From assembly GCF_030711405.1 (NCBI RefSeq), contig NZ_JAULSI010000005.1, forward strand, positions 1-64,000: a stretch of 64,000 bases of DNA, in the 5' to 3' direction. Every line of letters begins with the position of its first letter. Position 1 is the stretch's first letter. The notes under the pieces are model-generated. The model ran no database searches. It saw only the letters and a program-made list of their open reading frames with translations, and had not been told where the DNA came from. The position numbers and the translations under genes are program-made. The DNA is from Massilia brevitalea. GTDB lineage: Bacteria; Pseudomonadota; Gammaproteobacteria; Burkholderiales; Burkholderiaceae_D. Below are positions 24,531 through 34,068 of this stretch, piece by piece.

Positions 24531-25574
24531 TTACACCACCACCGTCTGCGCCTGGCCTTCTTCACGCGCACGGATTTCGCCGATGCGGTACACGGTCTCG
24601 CCGGCCGCCTGCAGCTGGGCCATGGCCGCATCCGCATTTTCCTTCGACACGATCACGGTCATGCCGATACCGCAGTTGAACACGCGGTGCATCTCGGCAT
24701 CCGCCACGCCGCCGTGCTGCTGCAGCCACTGGAACAGCGGCGGCATGGTCCACGACGATCCATCCAGCACCGCGGTCAGGTTATCGGCCAGCACGCGCGG
24801 GATGTTCTCGACCAGCCCGCCGCCGGTGATGTGCACCAGGCCCTTCACTTCCATGGCCGCCATCAGCGCCAGCAGTGGCTTGACGTAGAGGCGGGTCGGC
24901 GCCATCAGCACGTCGGCCAGCTTGCGTCCGTGGAAGTCGGCTTCCAGGTCGGGCTTGGCGACACTGATGATCTTGCGCACCAGCGAGTAGCCGTTCGAGT
25001 GGATGCCCGACGACGCCAGGCCCAGCACCACGTCGCCCGGGACGATCTTGCTGCCGTCGATGATCTGCGATTTTTCCACCGCGCCGACAGCGAAGCCGGC
25101 CAGGTCGTATTCGCCGTCCGGGTACATGCCCGGCATCTCCGCGGTCTCGCCGCCCAGCAGGGCGCAGCCCGATTCTTCGCAACCCTTGGCGATGCCCGAG
25201 ACCACGGCGGTGGCGGTGGCCACGTCCAGCTTGCCGCAGGCAAAATAGTCGAGGAAGAACAGCGGCTCGGCGCCCTGCACCAGGATGTCGTTGACGCTCA
25301 TGGCGACCAGGTCGATGCCGACCGTGTCGTGGCGGTTCAGCTCGAAGGCGAGCTTGAGCTTGGTGCCGACGCCGTCGGTGCCCGAGACCAGGACCGGTTC
25401 CTTGAACTTCTTGCTGATCTCGAACAGACCGCCGAAGCCGCCGATGCCGCCGAGCACGCCTTCGCGCATGGTGCGCTTGGCAAGGGGTTTGATCGCTTCG
25501 ACCAGGGCATCGCCGGCGTCGATATCGACACCCGCGTCGCGGTAAGACAGAGAAACATTAGATGGTTGGCTCAT
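24531..25574 (-). CDS. purM: Phosphoribosylformylglycinamidine cyclo-ligase (AIR synthetase)
   Basis: A 347-residue purine biosynthesis enzyme that closes the imidazole ring of AIR using ATP. '[20 protein letters not shown]', '[11 protein letters not shown]', '[10 protein letters not shown]', '[21 protein letters not shown]' and 'GGETAEMPG' are family blocks. ATG 25574 ('[15 protein letters not shown]') fits the usual start; the frame to 25628 has extra residues unlike the family. It stands alone on the minus strand, convergent with the S9 pseudogene. Confidence 0.96.
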   Translation of the reverse strand: MSQPSNVSLSYRDAGVDIDAGDALVEAIKPLAKRTMREGVLGGIGGFGGLFEISKKFKEPVLVSGTDGVGTKLKLAFELNRHDTVGIDLVAMSVNDILVQGAEPLFFLDYFACGKLDVATATAVVSGIAKGCEESGCALLGGETAEMPGMYPDGEYDLAGFAVGAVEKSQIIDGSKIVPGDVVLGLASSGIHSNGYSLVRKIISVAKPDLEADFHGRKLADVLMAPTRLYVKPLLALMAAMEVKGLVHITGGGLVENIPRVLADNLTAVLDGSSWTMPPLFQWLQQHGGVADAEMHRVFNCGIGMTVIVSKENADAAMAQLQAAGETVYRIGEIRAREEGQAQTVVV

Positions 25575-25809
25575 GGTATTTAGCAGCGGAGGCGGTAAAA
25601 TAGAAGGCGTAGACCTGTTTCTGGTCAATTCGCTATTCTAGCAAAACGGGCTGGCCCTCACCGCTAAACCGCCGCTAAACCGAGATAACAACAAAAACAT
25701 GCCATTTTTTTCGCCAACTGGAGAACACATTGCCGATGTTGTGGCGGCGCTCCGATTGGATGCGGCTGGCGCGTTCCTTGGTCGATACCGCGTTGTGCAG
25801 ACGGTGAGA

Positions 25810-25837
25810 CCGCGTGGGCTCGAGAGCCCATCCTACG
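25810..25837. repeat. REP-like palindromic unit (single), type GTGGGC-TCGA-GAGCCCA
   Basis: A single CGCGTGGGCTCGAGAGCCCA unit followed by TCCTACG lies in the 318-base purM-hda gap. It belongs to the family seen at five other loci in the window. The rest of the gap shows no gene and presumably holds the two divergent promoters. Confidence 0.75.
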
Positions 25838-25892
25838 AAACCCCGATCAGCGCCGCAGGTAAACATATCCATTCCCGTGCGAGGCCGACGCC

Positions 25893-26579
25893 ATGAAACA
25901 GCTGGTGCTCGATCTTGGCGCCGAACATCCGGCGCAGAGCCTCGATACCTTCCAGGTCGGGGCGAATGCGGAACTGACGCATTTGATGCACCAGTTCGCG
26001 CAGCGGGCGTCGCGCGAGCATTTTGCCTATTTGTGGGGCGATACCGGCGCCGGCAAGACCCATTTGCTGCAGGGCCTGGCGGCCACGCCGGCTTCGCGCT
26101 ACATTGCCGCCGACGCCCCGAGCGAAGAGTTCGTGTTTACGCCGGAGATCACGCTGTACCTGCTGGACGACTGCAACCTGCTCTCGCCGCAAGCGCAAAT
26201 CGACGCCTTTGCCCTGTTCAACCAGATCCGCGAGCACGGCGCCTACATGGTCTCCACCGGCCCGGTGCCGCCGGCCGTGCTGCCGGTGCGCGAAGACCTG
26301 CGCACGCGTATGGGCTGGGGCCTGATCTACCTGATCCACGGCCTGTCCGACGACGAGAAGATCGCGGCGCTGACCCAGGCGGCCGAGGCGCGCGGTTTGA
26401 CGCTGTCGGCCAGCGTGTTACCCTATTTGCTGTCCCATTTCAAGCGCGACATGCGCTCCCTGGCGACGATGCTGGACGCCCTCGACCAGTATTCGCTCGA
26501 AACCCAGCGCCCCGTCACGCTGCCGCTGCTGCGCGACTTGCTGCTCCAGGGAACCCCGCAGCCGGAATCCAAAGAATGA
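25893..26579 (+). CDS. hda: DnaA regulatory inactivator Hda
   Basis: A 228-residue AAA+ protein related to the DnaA ATPase domain. With the beta clamp it promotes ATP hydrolysis on DnaA after initiation. The N-terminal 'QLVLDLG' fits a clamp-binding motif, Walker A is 'GDTGAGKTHL' (49-58), and 'LLDDCN' stands at Walker B. 'SHFKRDMRSLATMLDALD' is the sensor-2 region. The stop overlaps the next gene's ATG by four bases. Confidence 0.92.
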   Translation: MKQLVLDLGAEHPAQSLDTFQVGANAELTHLMHQFAQRASREHFAYLWGDTGAGKTHLLQGLAATPASRYIAADAPSEEFVFTPEITLYLLDDCNLLSPQAQIDAFALFNQIREHGAYMVSTGPVPPAVLPVREDLRTRMGWGLIYLIHGLSDDEKIAALTQAAEARGLTLSASVLPYLLSHFKRDMRSLATMLDALDQYSLETQRPVTLPLLRDLLLQGTPQPESKE

Positions 26580-27250
26580 AACACCTTGCGCTGTTTGACC
26601 TCGACCACACCCTGCTGCCGATCGACTCGGATTACGAGTGGGGCCAGTTTTTAGTCAGGATCGGGGCCGTCGACGCGCTCGAATACAAGCGCCGCAACGA
26701 CGACTTCTTCGCCCAGTACCAGGCCGGCGTGCTCGACCCGGTGGAATACCTGGAGTTCGCCCTCGGCACCCTGGCGCGCTATCCGCGCAGCGAGCTCGAC
26801 GCGATGCACGCGCAGTACATGGCGGAAGTGATCGGTCCGGCGATCCGCCCGCAGGCGCGCGCCCTGGTGCAGCGCCACCTCGACGCCGGCGACCTGGTGG
26901 CCATCATCACCGCCACCAACCACTACATCACGGCGCCGATCGCGCAGGCTTTCGGCGTCGAGCACCACATCGCCGCCATGCCCGCGCTGGACGACGATGG
27001 CCGCCTGACCGGCAAGCTGGCCGGCACCCCGACCTCCGGGCCGGGCAAGGTCACGCACATGCACGCCTGGCTGGAAAGCCTGGGCCGTCCGTTCGCTTCC
27101 TTCGAGCGCAGCTGGTTCTATAGCGACTCGCATAACGATATTCCACTATTATCCGTAGTGTCGGACCCGGTTGCGACCAACCCCAACGCGGCGCTCGCCC
27201 AACACGCACACGCCAACGGCTGGCCACTACTTCATCTTTTCAATGATTAA
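26576..27250 (+). CDS. HAD-superfamily phosphatase (SerB-like subfamily IB)
   Basis: A 224-residue hydrolase. Motif I is 'LFDLDHTLLP' with nucleophile Asp9 and Asp11. Motif II lies in 'VAIITATNHYITAP', the lysine in 'SGPGKVTHM', and motif III in 'YSDSHNDIPLL'. The length and the helical cap after motif I fit the SerB-related IB group that acts on small phosphoesters such as phosphoserine or histidinol phosphate; the substrate is not known. It overlaps hda by four bases and pcnB by eight, so it is part of a compact operon. Confidence 0.88.
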   Translation: MKHLALFDLDHTLLPIDSDYEWGQFLVRIGAVDALEYKRRNDDFFAQYQAGVLDPVEYLEFALGTLARYPRSELDAMHAQYMAEVIGPAIRPQARALVQRHLDAGDLVAIITATNHYITAPIAQAFGVEHHIAAMPALDDDGRLTGKLAGTPTSGPGKVTHMHAWLESLGRPFASFERSWFYSDSHNDIPLLSVVSDPVATNPNAALAQHAHANGWPLLHLFND

Positions 27251-28637
27251 AAAATTCATTCGTAAAATCCTTGGCGTGAAAGACGGGCGCAACCCGACCG
27301 AACCGGTGACCCTCGGCGTCGAGCAGCACGGCATCGACCTCAAACTGCTGTCGCCGAACGCGATCCGCCTCACGCAAACCCTGCAGGAAGCCGGCTTCAA
27401 GGCCTTTGTGGTCGGCGGCGCCGTGCGCGACTTGCTGCTGGGCGTGAAGCCGAAAGACTTCGACATCGCCACCGACGCCACGCCCGAGCAGGTGAAAAAA
27501 CTGTTCCGGCGCGCCTTCATCATCGGGCGCCGCTTCCAGATCGTGCACGTGATGTTCGGCCAGGAGCTGCTGGAAGTGACCACCTTCCGCGGCGCCGGCA
27601 GCGCCAACGCGCCGAAGGACGAGCATGGCCGCGTCCTGCGCGACAACAGCTTCGGCCCGCAGCACGAGGATGCCGCGCGGCGCGACTTCACCATCAACGC
27701 CATGTACTACGATCCGGCCACGCAGACCGTGCTGGACTACCACGGCGGCATCGAGGACATCCGCGACAAGACCCTGCGCATCATCGGCGTGCCCGAAGCG
27801 CGCTACCGCGAAGACCCGGTGCGCATGCTGCGCGTGGTGCGCTTCGCGGCCAAGCTCGGCTTCACCATCGAGCCGACCACGCGCGCGCCGATTCCCGTGA
27901 TGGCGCCGCTGATCGACAACGTGCCGGCGGCGCGCGTGTTCGACGAAATGCTCAAACTCCTGCTCTCGGGCCATGCGCTGGCCTGCCTGAAGGAGCTGCG
28001 TTCGGCCGGCCTGCACCACGGCCTCCTGCCCCTGCTCGACGTCGTGCTGGAGCAGCCGATCGGCATGAAGTTCGTGACCCTGGCCCTGGAATCGACCGAT
28101 GGCCGCGTGAAGGCCGGCAAGGGTGTCTCGCCGGGCTTCCTGTTCGCTTCGCTGCTGTGGCACCAGGTGCTGGAAAAGTGGAACGCCTACCGCGCCGCCG
28201 GCGAAGCGCCGATCCCGGCCCTGCACCTGGCCGCCGACGACGTGCTGGAAACGCAAACCGACAACCTGGCCCTGCAGCGCCGCATCGCCACCGACATGCG
28301 CGACATCTGGGCCATGCAGCCGCGCTTCGAGCGCCGCCAGGGCAAGGCGCCGTACAAGCTGCTGGAAAACCCGCGCTTCCGCGCCGGCTACGACTTCCTG
28401 CTGCTGCGCTGCGCCTCGGGCGAACTCGACGCCGAGATCGGCGAATGGTGGACCGCCTTCTACGACGCCGAATCGGGCGAGCGCGAACGCCTGCTGACCC
28501 AGGCGAATGCACGCCCGGCCGCCGGCGAAAAGAAAAAGCGCCCACCGCGCCGTGGCCCACGCCACCGCAGCGAAGGCGCCGCCGGTAACGATACGGGTAT
28601 GGGCGCCCCAGCGGCAGCGGGCGCCGGCGAGGAATGA
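27243..28637 (+). CDS. pcnB: Poly(A) polymerase I
   Basis: A 464-residue enzyme that adds 3' A tails to RNA and so marks them for decay. The nucleotidyltransferase core has 'FVVGGAVRDLLLG' and the catalytic pair in 'DFDIATDA' (Asp72, Asp74), followed by 'RRDFTINAMYYDP'. The C-terminal end is basic ('KKKRPPRRGPRHR'), typical of PcnB and not of CCA-adding enzymes. ATG 27243 ('MIKKFIRKILG') matches the family start. It overlaps folK by four bases, a known pcnB-folK arrangement. Confidence 0.95.
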   Translation: MIKKFIRKILGVKDGRNPTEPVTLGVEQHGIDLKLLSPNAIRLTQTLQEAGFKAFVVGGAVRDLLLGVKPKDFDIATDATPEQVKKLFRRAFIIGRRFQIVHVMFGQELLEVTTFRGAGSANAPKDEHGRVLRDNSFGPQHEDAARRDFTINAMYYDPATQTVLDYHGGIEDIRDKTLRIIGVPEARYREDPVRMLRVVRFAAKLGFTIEPTTRAPIPVMAPLIDNVPAARVFDEMLKLLLSGHALACLKELRSAGLHHGLLPLLDVVLEQPIGMKFVTLALESTDGRVKAGKGVSPGFLFASLLWHQVLEKWNAYRAAGEAPIPALHLAADDVLETQTDNLALQRRIATDMRDIWAMQPRFERRQGKAPYKLLENPRFRAGYDFLLLRCASGELDAEIGEWWTAFYDAESGERERLLTQANARPAAGEKKKRPPRRGPRHRSEGAAGNDTGMGAPAAAGAGEE

Positions 28638-29107
28638 TCGCCTACGTCGGCATCGGCGCCAACCTGGGCGATGCGCGCGCCAACGTGCGCGATGCCCTGA
28701 TGCGCCTGGATGCGTATCCGGGCTGCCGCCTGTCCCGGGCCTCCGGCTGCTGGCGCACCGCGCCGATCGACTCCTCGGGCGACGACTACATCAATGCGGT
28801 GGCCGCCGTCGACACCGGCCTCGATGCGCACGCCCTGCTGGCGGCGCTGATGGACATCGAGCAGGCCCACGGCCGCGAACGCCCCTACCGCAACGCGCCG
28901 CGCACGCTCGACCTCGATTTGCTGCTCTACGGCGACGCCAGCATCGACACCCCGACGCTGGCCGTGCCGCACCCGCGCATGCACGCGCGCGCTTTCGTGC
29001 TGGCGCCGCTGCTTGAGATCGCGCCCGACGCCGTCATTCCCGGCCGTGGCCGCGCCGCCGATTTGCTGCCCGGCGTGGCGGACCAGGCCATCGTCAGACT
29101 GGACTAG
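28634..29107 (+). CDS. folK: 6-hydroxymethyl-7,8-dihydropterin pyrophosphokinase
   Basis: A 157-residue folate-pathway enzyme that moves pyrophosphate from ATP to hydroxymethyl-dihydropterin. It has 'AYVGIGANLGDARANV', 'DYINAVAAVDT', and the signature 'PRTLDLDLLLYGD', then 'PHPRMHARAFVLAPL'. Start and stop of pcnB overlap (ATGA). Length is standard. Confidence 0.96.
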   Translation: MIAYVGIGANLGDARANVRDALMRLDAYPGCRLSRASGCWRTAPIDSSGDDYINAVAAVDTGLDAHALLAALMDIEQAHGRERPYRNAPRTLDLDLLLYGDASIDTPTLAVPHPRMHARAFVLAPLLEIAPDAVIPGRGRAADLLPGVADQAIVRLD

Positions 29108-29110
29108 CGC

Positions 29111-29458
29111 ATGCAGATTCCTGTTTTCTTCCAGACCGCGGGCCTCTTGGTCCTGTCGAACATCTTCATGACCTTTGCCTGGTACGGGCACCTGAAGAGC
29201 CTGAACAACCGCGCCTGGTATATCGCGGCATTGATCAGCTGGGGCATCGCCCTGTTCGAGTACCTGCTGCAGGTACCGGCGAACCGCATCGGCGCCACCC
29301 AATACAGCCTGGCCCAGCTGAAGATCATGCAGGAAGCGATCACGCTCACCGTGTTCGTGCCGTTTGCCATGTTCTACATGAACCAGCCGTTCAAGCTCGA
29401 CTACGTGTGGGCGGCGCTGTGCCTGGTCGGGGCCGTGTATTTCATTTTCCGTAGTTAA
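29111..29458 (+). CDS. DUF486 (DMT-like) small membrane protein
   Basis: A 115-residue protein with four hydrophobic segments. The N-terminal '[18 protein letters not shown]' is the hallmark of DUF486, a family distantly related to drug/metabolite transporters; its function is unknown. It begins three bases after folK, so it is cotranscribed. Confidence 0.88.
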   Translation: MQIPVFFQTAGLLVLSNIFMTFAWYGHLKSLNNRAWYIAALISWGIALFEYLLQVPANRIGATQYSLAQLKIMQEAITLTVFVPFAMFYMNQPFKLDYVWAALCLVGAVYFIFRS

Positions 29459-29528
29459 CAAACCAGGGTCCAGCAGGATTCCCACGGCGGCATTACACTA
29501 CGGCGTTGTTTATTTCGTATTTCAAAGG

Positions 29529-30392
29529 ATGACCATGAGCGCTTATTTGCAAGGCAAGGAAATGACGGGCGGCGACACCCCACCACCATCCAAGCCGGCG
29601 CGCAAACCCGTCACGATTCCCGCACTGCACGCCATGCGCGCGGCGGGCACCAGGATCACCATGCTGACCTGCTACGACGCCAGCTTCGCCTCTCTGATGG
29701 ACCGCTGCGGCGTCGACATCCTGCTGATCGGCGATTCGCTGGGCATGGTGTGCGCCGGCCACTCGTCGACGCTGCCGGTGACGCTGGCCGACATGGTCTA
29801 CCACACCGCGTCTGTCGTGCGCGGCAACAAGAACGCGCTGATCGTCTCCGACCTGCCCTTTGCCAGCTACGCCACCAGGGAAATCGCCTTCGAGAGCGCG
29901 GCGGCCCTGATGCGCGCCGGCGCCCAGATGGTCAAGATCGAGGGCGGCGCCTGGCTGGCCGAGACCGTGGCCTTCCTGGCCGAGCGCGGCATCCCGGTCT
30001 GCGCCCACATCGGCCTGACCCCGCAGTTCGTGCACCAGCTGGGCGGCTTCAAGGTGCAGGGCAAGACCAGCGAGGGCGCCGAGCGCCTGAAGAACGATGC
30101 GCAGGCATTGCAGGCGGCCGGCGCGGCCATCGTGCTGCTGGAAGCGGTACCGTCGGCACTGGGCAAGGAAGTCACCGAGCTGCTGCAGGTGCCGACCATC
30201 GGCATCGGCGCCGGCCCCGACACCTCGGGCCAGGTGCTGGTCATGCACGACATGCTCGGCGTCTTCCCAGGCCATAAGGCGCGCTTCGTGAAGAACTTCA
30301 TGGACGGCCAGACCAGCATCGACGGCGCCGTGCAGGCCTATGTGGCGGCGGTGCAGGACGGCAGCTTCCCGGCGCCGGAACACTGCTTCTGA
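29529..30392 (+). CDS. panB: 3-methyl-2-oxobutanoate hydroxymethyltransferase
   Basis: A 287-residue pantothenate-pathway enzyme that adds a hydroxymethyl group from methylene-tetrahydrofolate to ketoisovalerate. Seen are '[16 protein letters not shown]', 'LIGDSLGMV', 'MVKIEGG', '[11 protein letters not shown]' and '[14 protein letters not shown]'. Two starts (29529, 29535) are possible; the first is kept. The 5' neighbours folK and panB both belong to folate/C1-linked cofactor pathways; panC is not next to it. Confidence 0.96.
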   Translation: MTMSAYLQGKEMTGGDTPPPSKPARKPVTIPALHAMRAAGTRITMLTCYDASFASLMDRCGVDILLIGDSLGMVCAGHSSTLPVTLADMVYHTASVVRGNKNALIVSDLPFASYATREIAFESAAALMRAGAQMVKIEGGAWLAETVAFLAERGIPVCAHIGLTPQFVHQLGGFKVQGKTSEGAERLKNDAQALQAAGAAIVLLEAVPSALGKEVTELLQVPTIGIGAGPDTSGQVLVMHDMLGVFPGHKARFVKNFMDGQTSIDGAVQAYVAAVQDGSFPAPEHCF

Positions 30393-30404
30393 ACGGAAGC
30401 GGCG

Positions 30405-30920
30405 ATGGACAGCGGCTCAAATACTCGCCTGTTCCTCGCCCTCTGGCCGGACCCGGCGGTTCGGCATGCGCTGCGCGAGCGGCGCGACCTCTGGGACTGG
30501 CCGCGCGGCGCCAGTCCGGTTCATCCCGACAAGCTCCATGTGACTCTGCACTTCCTCGGCAGCGTGCCGAGCGAACGCGTGCCGGATTTGCGGCGCGGGT
30601 TTGCGGTGCCCTTCTCTCCCTTCGAATTGACGCTCGGCGTGCCCAGGCTCTGGCACAACGGCATCGCCGTGCTTGAGCCTTTGAATGAACCGCCCGAGCT
30701 GTTGGAACTGCACGCGCAGCTGTCGAATGCCCTCATTGCACTCGGCTTGCAGCCGGAAGCGCGCAAGTACCGGCCGCATGTGACTTTTGCGCGCCGTGCC
30801 AGCGGGGTTGTGCTGCCGCCTGAAGCGCCGCCGCTGATATGGAAAGTCGATGGCTATGCGCTGGTGGAATCGCAGCCGGACAATGGCGGCGTGTACCAGG
30901 TGCTGCAGACCTATTCTTGA
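30405..30920 (+). CDS. thpR: RNA 2',3'-cyclic phosphodiesterase (LigT/ThpR)
   Basis: A 171-residue two-H phosphoesterase. It has two HxTx motifs, 'HVTLHFLG' (His45, Thr47) and 'HVTFARR' (His125, Thr127), the hallmark of the family that opens 2',3'-cyclic phosphates and can ligate tRNA halves. The start 'TRLFLALWPDPAVRHAL' is typical. It follows panB by 12 bases. Confidence 0.92.
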   Translation: MDSGSNTRLFLALWPDPAVRHALRERRDLWDWPRGASPVHPDKLHVTLHFLGSVPSERVPDLRRGFAVPFSPFELTLGVPRLWHNGIAVLEPLNEPPELLELHAQLSNALIALGLQPEARKYRPHVTFARRASGVVLPPEAPPLIWKVDGYALVESQPDNGGVYQVLQTYS

Positions 30921-30949
30921 AGCGCCGGCGACGTGCCTGCTTTGCCTGG

Positions 30950-31949
30950 TCAGCCAGGCCCCATCCGTTCCAGTGCGCGCGCCGCGTCGAGAAGGCCGCC
31001 CAGGATCTTGTCGGCGACCTTCTCCGAAAATCCGGCGGGAAGATCGGCGCGGACCTTGGCGACGACGGCAGGCGTGCGGGCAATGACATCCTGTAGCAGC
31101 GGTTCGGCGCTCTCGCCGTAGCCGACCTTCCTGGCGGTGCTATTGAAATGCCGCCGCATGATACCGCGCGCCAGATAGTGCCGGCTCTTGCCAAGCAAGG
31201 CCATTGCCAGTTTGATGTCCTGGTCTGCCCACTGGTTCGGCCCCGGGCCGATGACAGGGTATGCCGACATCACATCATAGATGGGCGTCAGCCTGAAGCG
31301 GCCCTCGCCGGCAAGCAGTTGGATGCTGAAGTTCTTGGCATGGCCATCCGGCGCGCGCAACATCCAGAACAGCAATTGCGAGGCCATCAGTGTGCGCATG
31401 TCTGCTGCGGCCTGCTGCGATTGCGGCAACATCCCACCACAAGAAGGCGTCCTTTTCCTGGGCACCGGCCAGCGAGATGCGGAAATCGTCATCGGGATCG
31501 GAGGGCGCACCGTACTGACTCGGATTCACCACCTCGAGCAAGTGCGGCTCGATGGCTTCTTCATCCAGGGCGACGCCGTCGACCTGGGCGAGTCCTTCCG
31601 GCTCCACGCCTTCGGGCAAGAGCTGCAAGGCCCCCACGCAGTCGCGGCCAACGGCTGCAAGCAGGTCGAAAGCATCGGTCGAACCTGTTTTGAATCGGGC
31701 TGCAACGCGTCTGCGGATGATGTCGCTATCCGGCAGCAAACCCTCGAAGTGCGCAACACTGGCGCCCTTGATCGGCTCATTGCCGAGATTGAACGGCATC
31801 GACAGCGAGATCGGACGGCCGCGCTCGGACAAGCGCCAGGCGGCATCGTACTGTAGTTCGGACTCTCCATTGGCCTTGACCGTCCAGCGGCCAACGTAAT
31901 CGCCATTGGCCCAAAGATGCAGTGTCTGGCTATGCGATCTGCGACCCAT
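30950..31949 (-). pseudogene. hipA: hipA-like toxin kinase, internally deleted and frameshifted
   Basis: The N-terminal part (31949 to about 31445) reads as HipA: 'LHLWANGDYVGRWTV', 'FEGLLPDSDIIRRRVAARF' and 'SLAGAQEK'. Right after 'DAFLWWD' the frame changes and reading continues with 'AAADMRTLMASQLLFW', 'DGHAKNFSI' and 'YDVMSAYP', which are C-terminal HipA elements. Compared with an intact HipA of about 430 residues, roughly 100 to 150 residues in the middle, including much of the ATP-binding region, are missing. The catalytic Asp and Asn remain, but a working Ser/Thr kinase is not expected. It starts right after hipB. Confidence 0.85.
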
Positions 31950-31951
31950 GC

Positions 31952-32215
31952 TTACCACTCCACTGCGCTGTTGGCAATCAATATTTCCCGCTCACCCAAC
32001 CGGAGCTCCAACCCGATTGCAGCACACCAGCTGAGCAGCTGTCGAACGCTGATTTCGTCAGGATGGTTTTCAAGATAGGAAATACGATTCTGGCTCAGGC
32101 CGACCCGACTTGCTACCGCCGCCTGTGTGAGCTTACGCTGTTTGCGTGTGGAGACGAGTAGCTGCCCAAGTTGTGGCGCGGTAATGAGCACTTGGGAAAT
32201 TGGCAAAAGTGACAT
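31952..32215 (-). CDS. hipB: HipB-like antitoxin, HTH repressor
   Basis: An 87-residue protein with an XRE-type helix-turn-helix: 'LGQLLVSTRKQRKLTQAAVASRVGLSQNRISYLEN'-type sequence spanning residues 16-50 (recognition helix around 'VGLSQNRIS'). The C-terminal half is HipB-like ('LRQLLSWCAAIGLELRL'-type pattern). It is intact although its partner kinase gene is not. Upstream is a dyad matching HipB operators, so it may still repress its own promoter. Confidence 0.88.
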   Translation of the reverse strand: MSLLPISQVLITAPQLGQLLVSTRKQRKLTQAAVASRVGLSQNRISYLENHPDEISVRQLLSWCAAIGLELRLGEREILIANSAVEW

Positions 32216-32223
32216 GAGAAAAA

Positions 32224-32266
32224 TATCCGATATCCAGATAAAATCATTTTATCTGTAAAACGGATA
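32224..32266 (-). promoter_or_regulatory. hipB operator dyads
   Basis: The 17-base palindrome GATAAAATCATTTTATC (32237-32253) is flanked by TATCC (32224-32228) and GGATA (32262-32266). HipB operators in E. coli follow TATCC-N8-GGATA, and the elements here are close variants placed directly before hipB. Confidence 0.7.
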
Positions 32267-32420
32267 AAGTCAATATAGCTGAATACCAGCTAAATTAAAC
32301 GCAATCAACAGCAAGTGCCCAAGGGTGGAATCAAGACATTGACAGCGATTTCCTCGCTACGTAGTTTCCGCAGTTGGTGCGCCAGAGCACATTACTAGCA
32401 CATCCGTTTCGCACTGCCAA

Positions 32421-32449
32421 TTGACTTTCTTGTCATTTTGCACTACAAT
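32421..32449 (+). promoter_or_regulatory. Predicted sigma-70 promoter of the proVWX-type operon
   Basis: TTGACT and TACAAT are separated by exactly 17 bases in an AT-rich stretch. The predicted start near 32456 leaves a leader of about 365 bases before the GTG at 32821. It is followed by repeated CAATT motifs. Confidence 0.6.
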
Positions 32450-32500
32450 TGGCAACAATTAACAACAATTGTCGTCAATACGACATTCTGCTGCACCGTA

Positions 32501-32518
32501 TTTCCCACATGTGGGAAA
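32501..32518. promoter_or_regulatory. Perfect 18-base palindrome TTTCCCACATGTGGGAAA
   Basis: The palindrome lies in the leader, about 45 bases after the predicted transcription start and 303 bases before the first gene. It is a likely operator. Its core CCCACATGTGGG resembles the CCCAACATGTGGG dyad at 3966-3986. The rest of 32519-32820 shows no other feature. Confidence 0.6.
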
Positions 32519-32820
32519 TCACTCCAGGGCCTTGCGCCCACACCTGTAATCGTTTGACGCAGCTTTCTCGTCAACACTCCCGGCGTCGTGCATGCGCAGC
32601 GCCTGCGTGCTTAAAAGTCCTGAACCCCAGCCTCTTTTGACACGCGTACGACACCCTTGAACGGCATTTGCTCCGGCAATGCGTGTCTCGCCCCTTTCCG
32701 TCGCCTGCGCGTTCGTGCGCTCGTGCGCCTTGCATCGCCGACGGCTCGGGTCCATTCATTCCTTTGGCGCCAATGGCTGCGGACTGCCGCCCATGCGCCA
32801 CATCGAAGGAGCACCACAAC

Positions 32821-34068
32821 GTGGCAAAACAAATCATCATCGACCATGTCTTCAAGGTCTACGGCGACGAACCCGAAGCGGCGCTGGAACTGGTCCGCCA
32901 GGGCGCCGGCAAGCAGGACATCCTCGCCAGCACCGGCTGCACCATCGGCGTATTCGATGCCACCTTCACCATCGAAGCCGGCGAAATCTTCGTCATCATG
33001 GGCCTGTCCGGCTCGGGCAAGTCGACCATGGTGCGCATGCTCAACCGCCTGGTCGAGCCGACCGCCGGCCGCATCCTGGTCGACGGCGACGACATCAACA
33101 CCCTGCCCGACGCCCAGTTGCGCGCCCTGCGCCGCAAGGACATCAGCATGGTGTTCCAGTCGTTCGCGCTGTTGCCGCATATTACCGTGCTCGACAACAC
33201 CGCCTTCGGCATGGAGCTGGCCGGCATTCCCAAGGCCGAGCGCCATGCGCAGGCGCTGCAGGCGCTGGAACAGGTCGGCCTGGCAGGCTATGCCGCCAGC
33301 TATCCGGATGAACTGTCCGGCGGCATGCAGCAGCGCGTGGGCCTGGCCCGCGCGCTGGCGTCCGACCCGTCGATCCTGCTGATGGACGAGGCGTTTTCCG
33401 CGCTCGATCCGATCATGCGCACCGACATGCAGTCCGAGCTGCTGCGCCTGCAGCAGATCAAGCGCCGCACCATCGTCTTCATTTCGCACGACCTCGACGA
33501 AGCCATGCGCATCGGCGACCGCATCGCCATCATGAAGGATGGCCACGTGGTGCAGGTCGGCACGCCGGAAGAAATCCTGCGCACCCCCGCCAACGACTAC
33601 GTGCGCAACTTCGTGCGCGGCGTCGATGCGGCGGCCGTCTTCAAGGCCGGCGATATTGCCCGCAAGAGCCAGATCGTGGTGTCGGAGTCGCCCACCCGCG
33701 GTTCGCGCGCGGCGCTGTCGATGCTGGAAGAGCAGGACCGGGCCTACGCCTATGTCGTCAGTCCGAAGCGCGACTTCCTCGGCGTGGTCTCGGCCGATTC
33801 CCTGCGCAGCGCGCTCGACGGCCATACCGGCCCGCTCGGCCTGGCGCATGCCTTCCTGCCGGACGTACCGACCATCAATGCCGACGAGCCCGTTGCCGGC
33901 CTGTTCGGCCAGGTGGCGCAGCTGCCGTACGCGGTGCCGGTGGTGGCCAACGACGGCAGTTTCCGCGGCGCGATCAGCAAGACCACCCTGCTGAAATTCC
34001 TCGACCGCGATACGCCGGCCGTTCCTGAAGTTCAAGCACAGAACCAGACACAGAAAGGACAAGCATGA
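32821..34068 (+). CDS. proV: Glycine betaine/proline ABC transporter ATP-binding subunit
   Basis: A 415-residue ATPase that powers osmoprotectant import. Walker A 'GLSGSGKST', the signature '[15 protein letters not shown]', Walker B '[12 protein letters not shown]' and the H-loop '[10 protein letters not shown]' are present, with a C-terminal CBS-like region as in ProV/OpuAA. '[19 protein letters not shown]' is also typical. The GTG at 32821 is chosen for AAGGAG nine bases upstream and for alignment with ProV starts. The stop overlaps the permease ATG by four bases. Confidence 0.93.
   Translation: MAKQIIIDHVFKVYGDEPEAALELVRQGAGKQDILASTGCTIGVFDATFTIEAGEIFVIMGLSGSGKSTMVRMLNRLVEPTAGRILVDGDDINTLPDAQLRALRRKDISMVFQSFALLPHITVLDNTAFGMELAGIPKAERHAQALQALEQVGLAGYAASYPDELSGGMQQRVGLARALASDPSILLMDEAFSALDPIMRTDMQSELLRLQQIKRRTIVFISHDLDEAMRIGDRIAIMKDGHVVQVGTPEEILRTPANDYVRNFVRGVDAAAVFKAGDIARKSQIVVSESPTRGSRAALSMLEEQDRAYAYVVSPKRDFLGVVSADSLRSALDGHTGPLGLAHAFLPDVPTINADEPVAGLFGQVAQLPYAVPVVANDGSFRGAISKTTLLKFLDRDTPAVPEVQAQNQTQKGQA

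Noticed and set aside
25814-26575. Plus-strand extension of the HAD hydrolase frame
   Set aside because: It overlaps hda in another frame; the hydrolase similarity begins at 26576.
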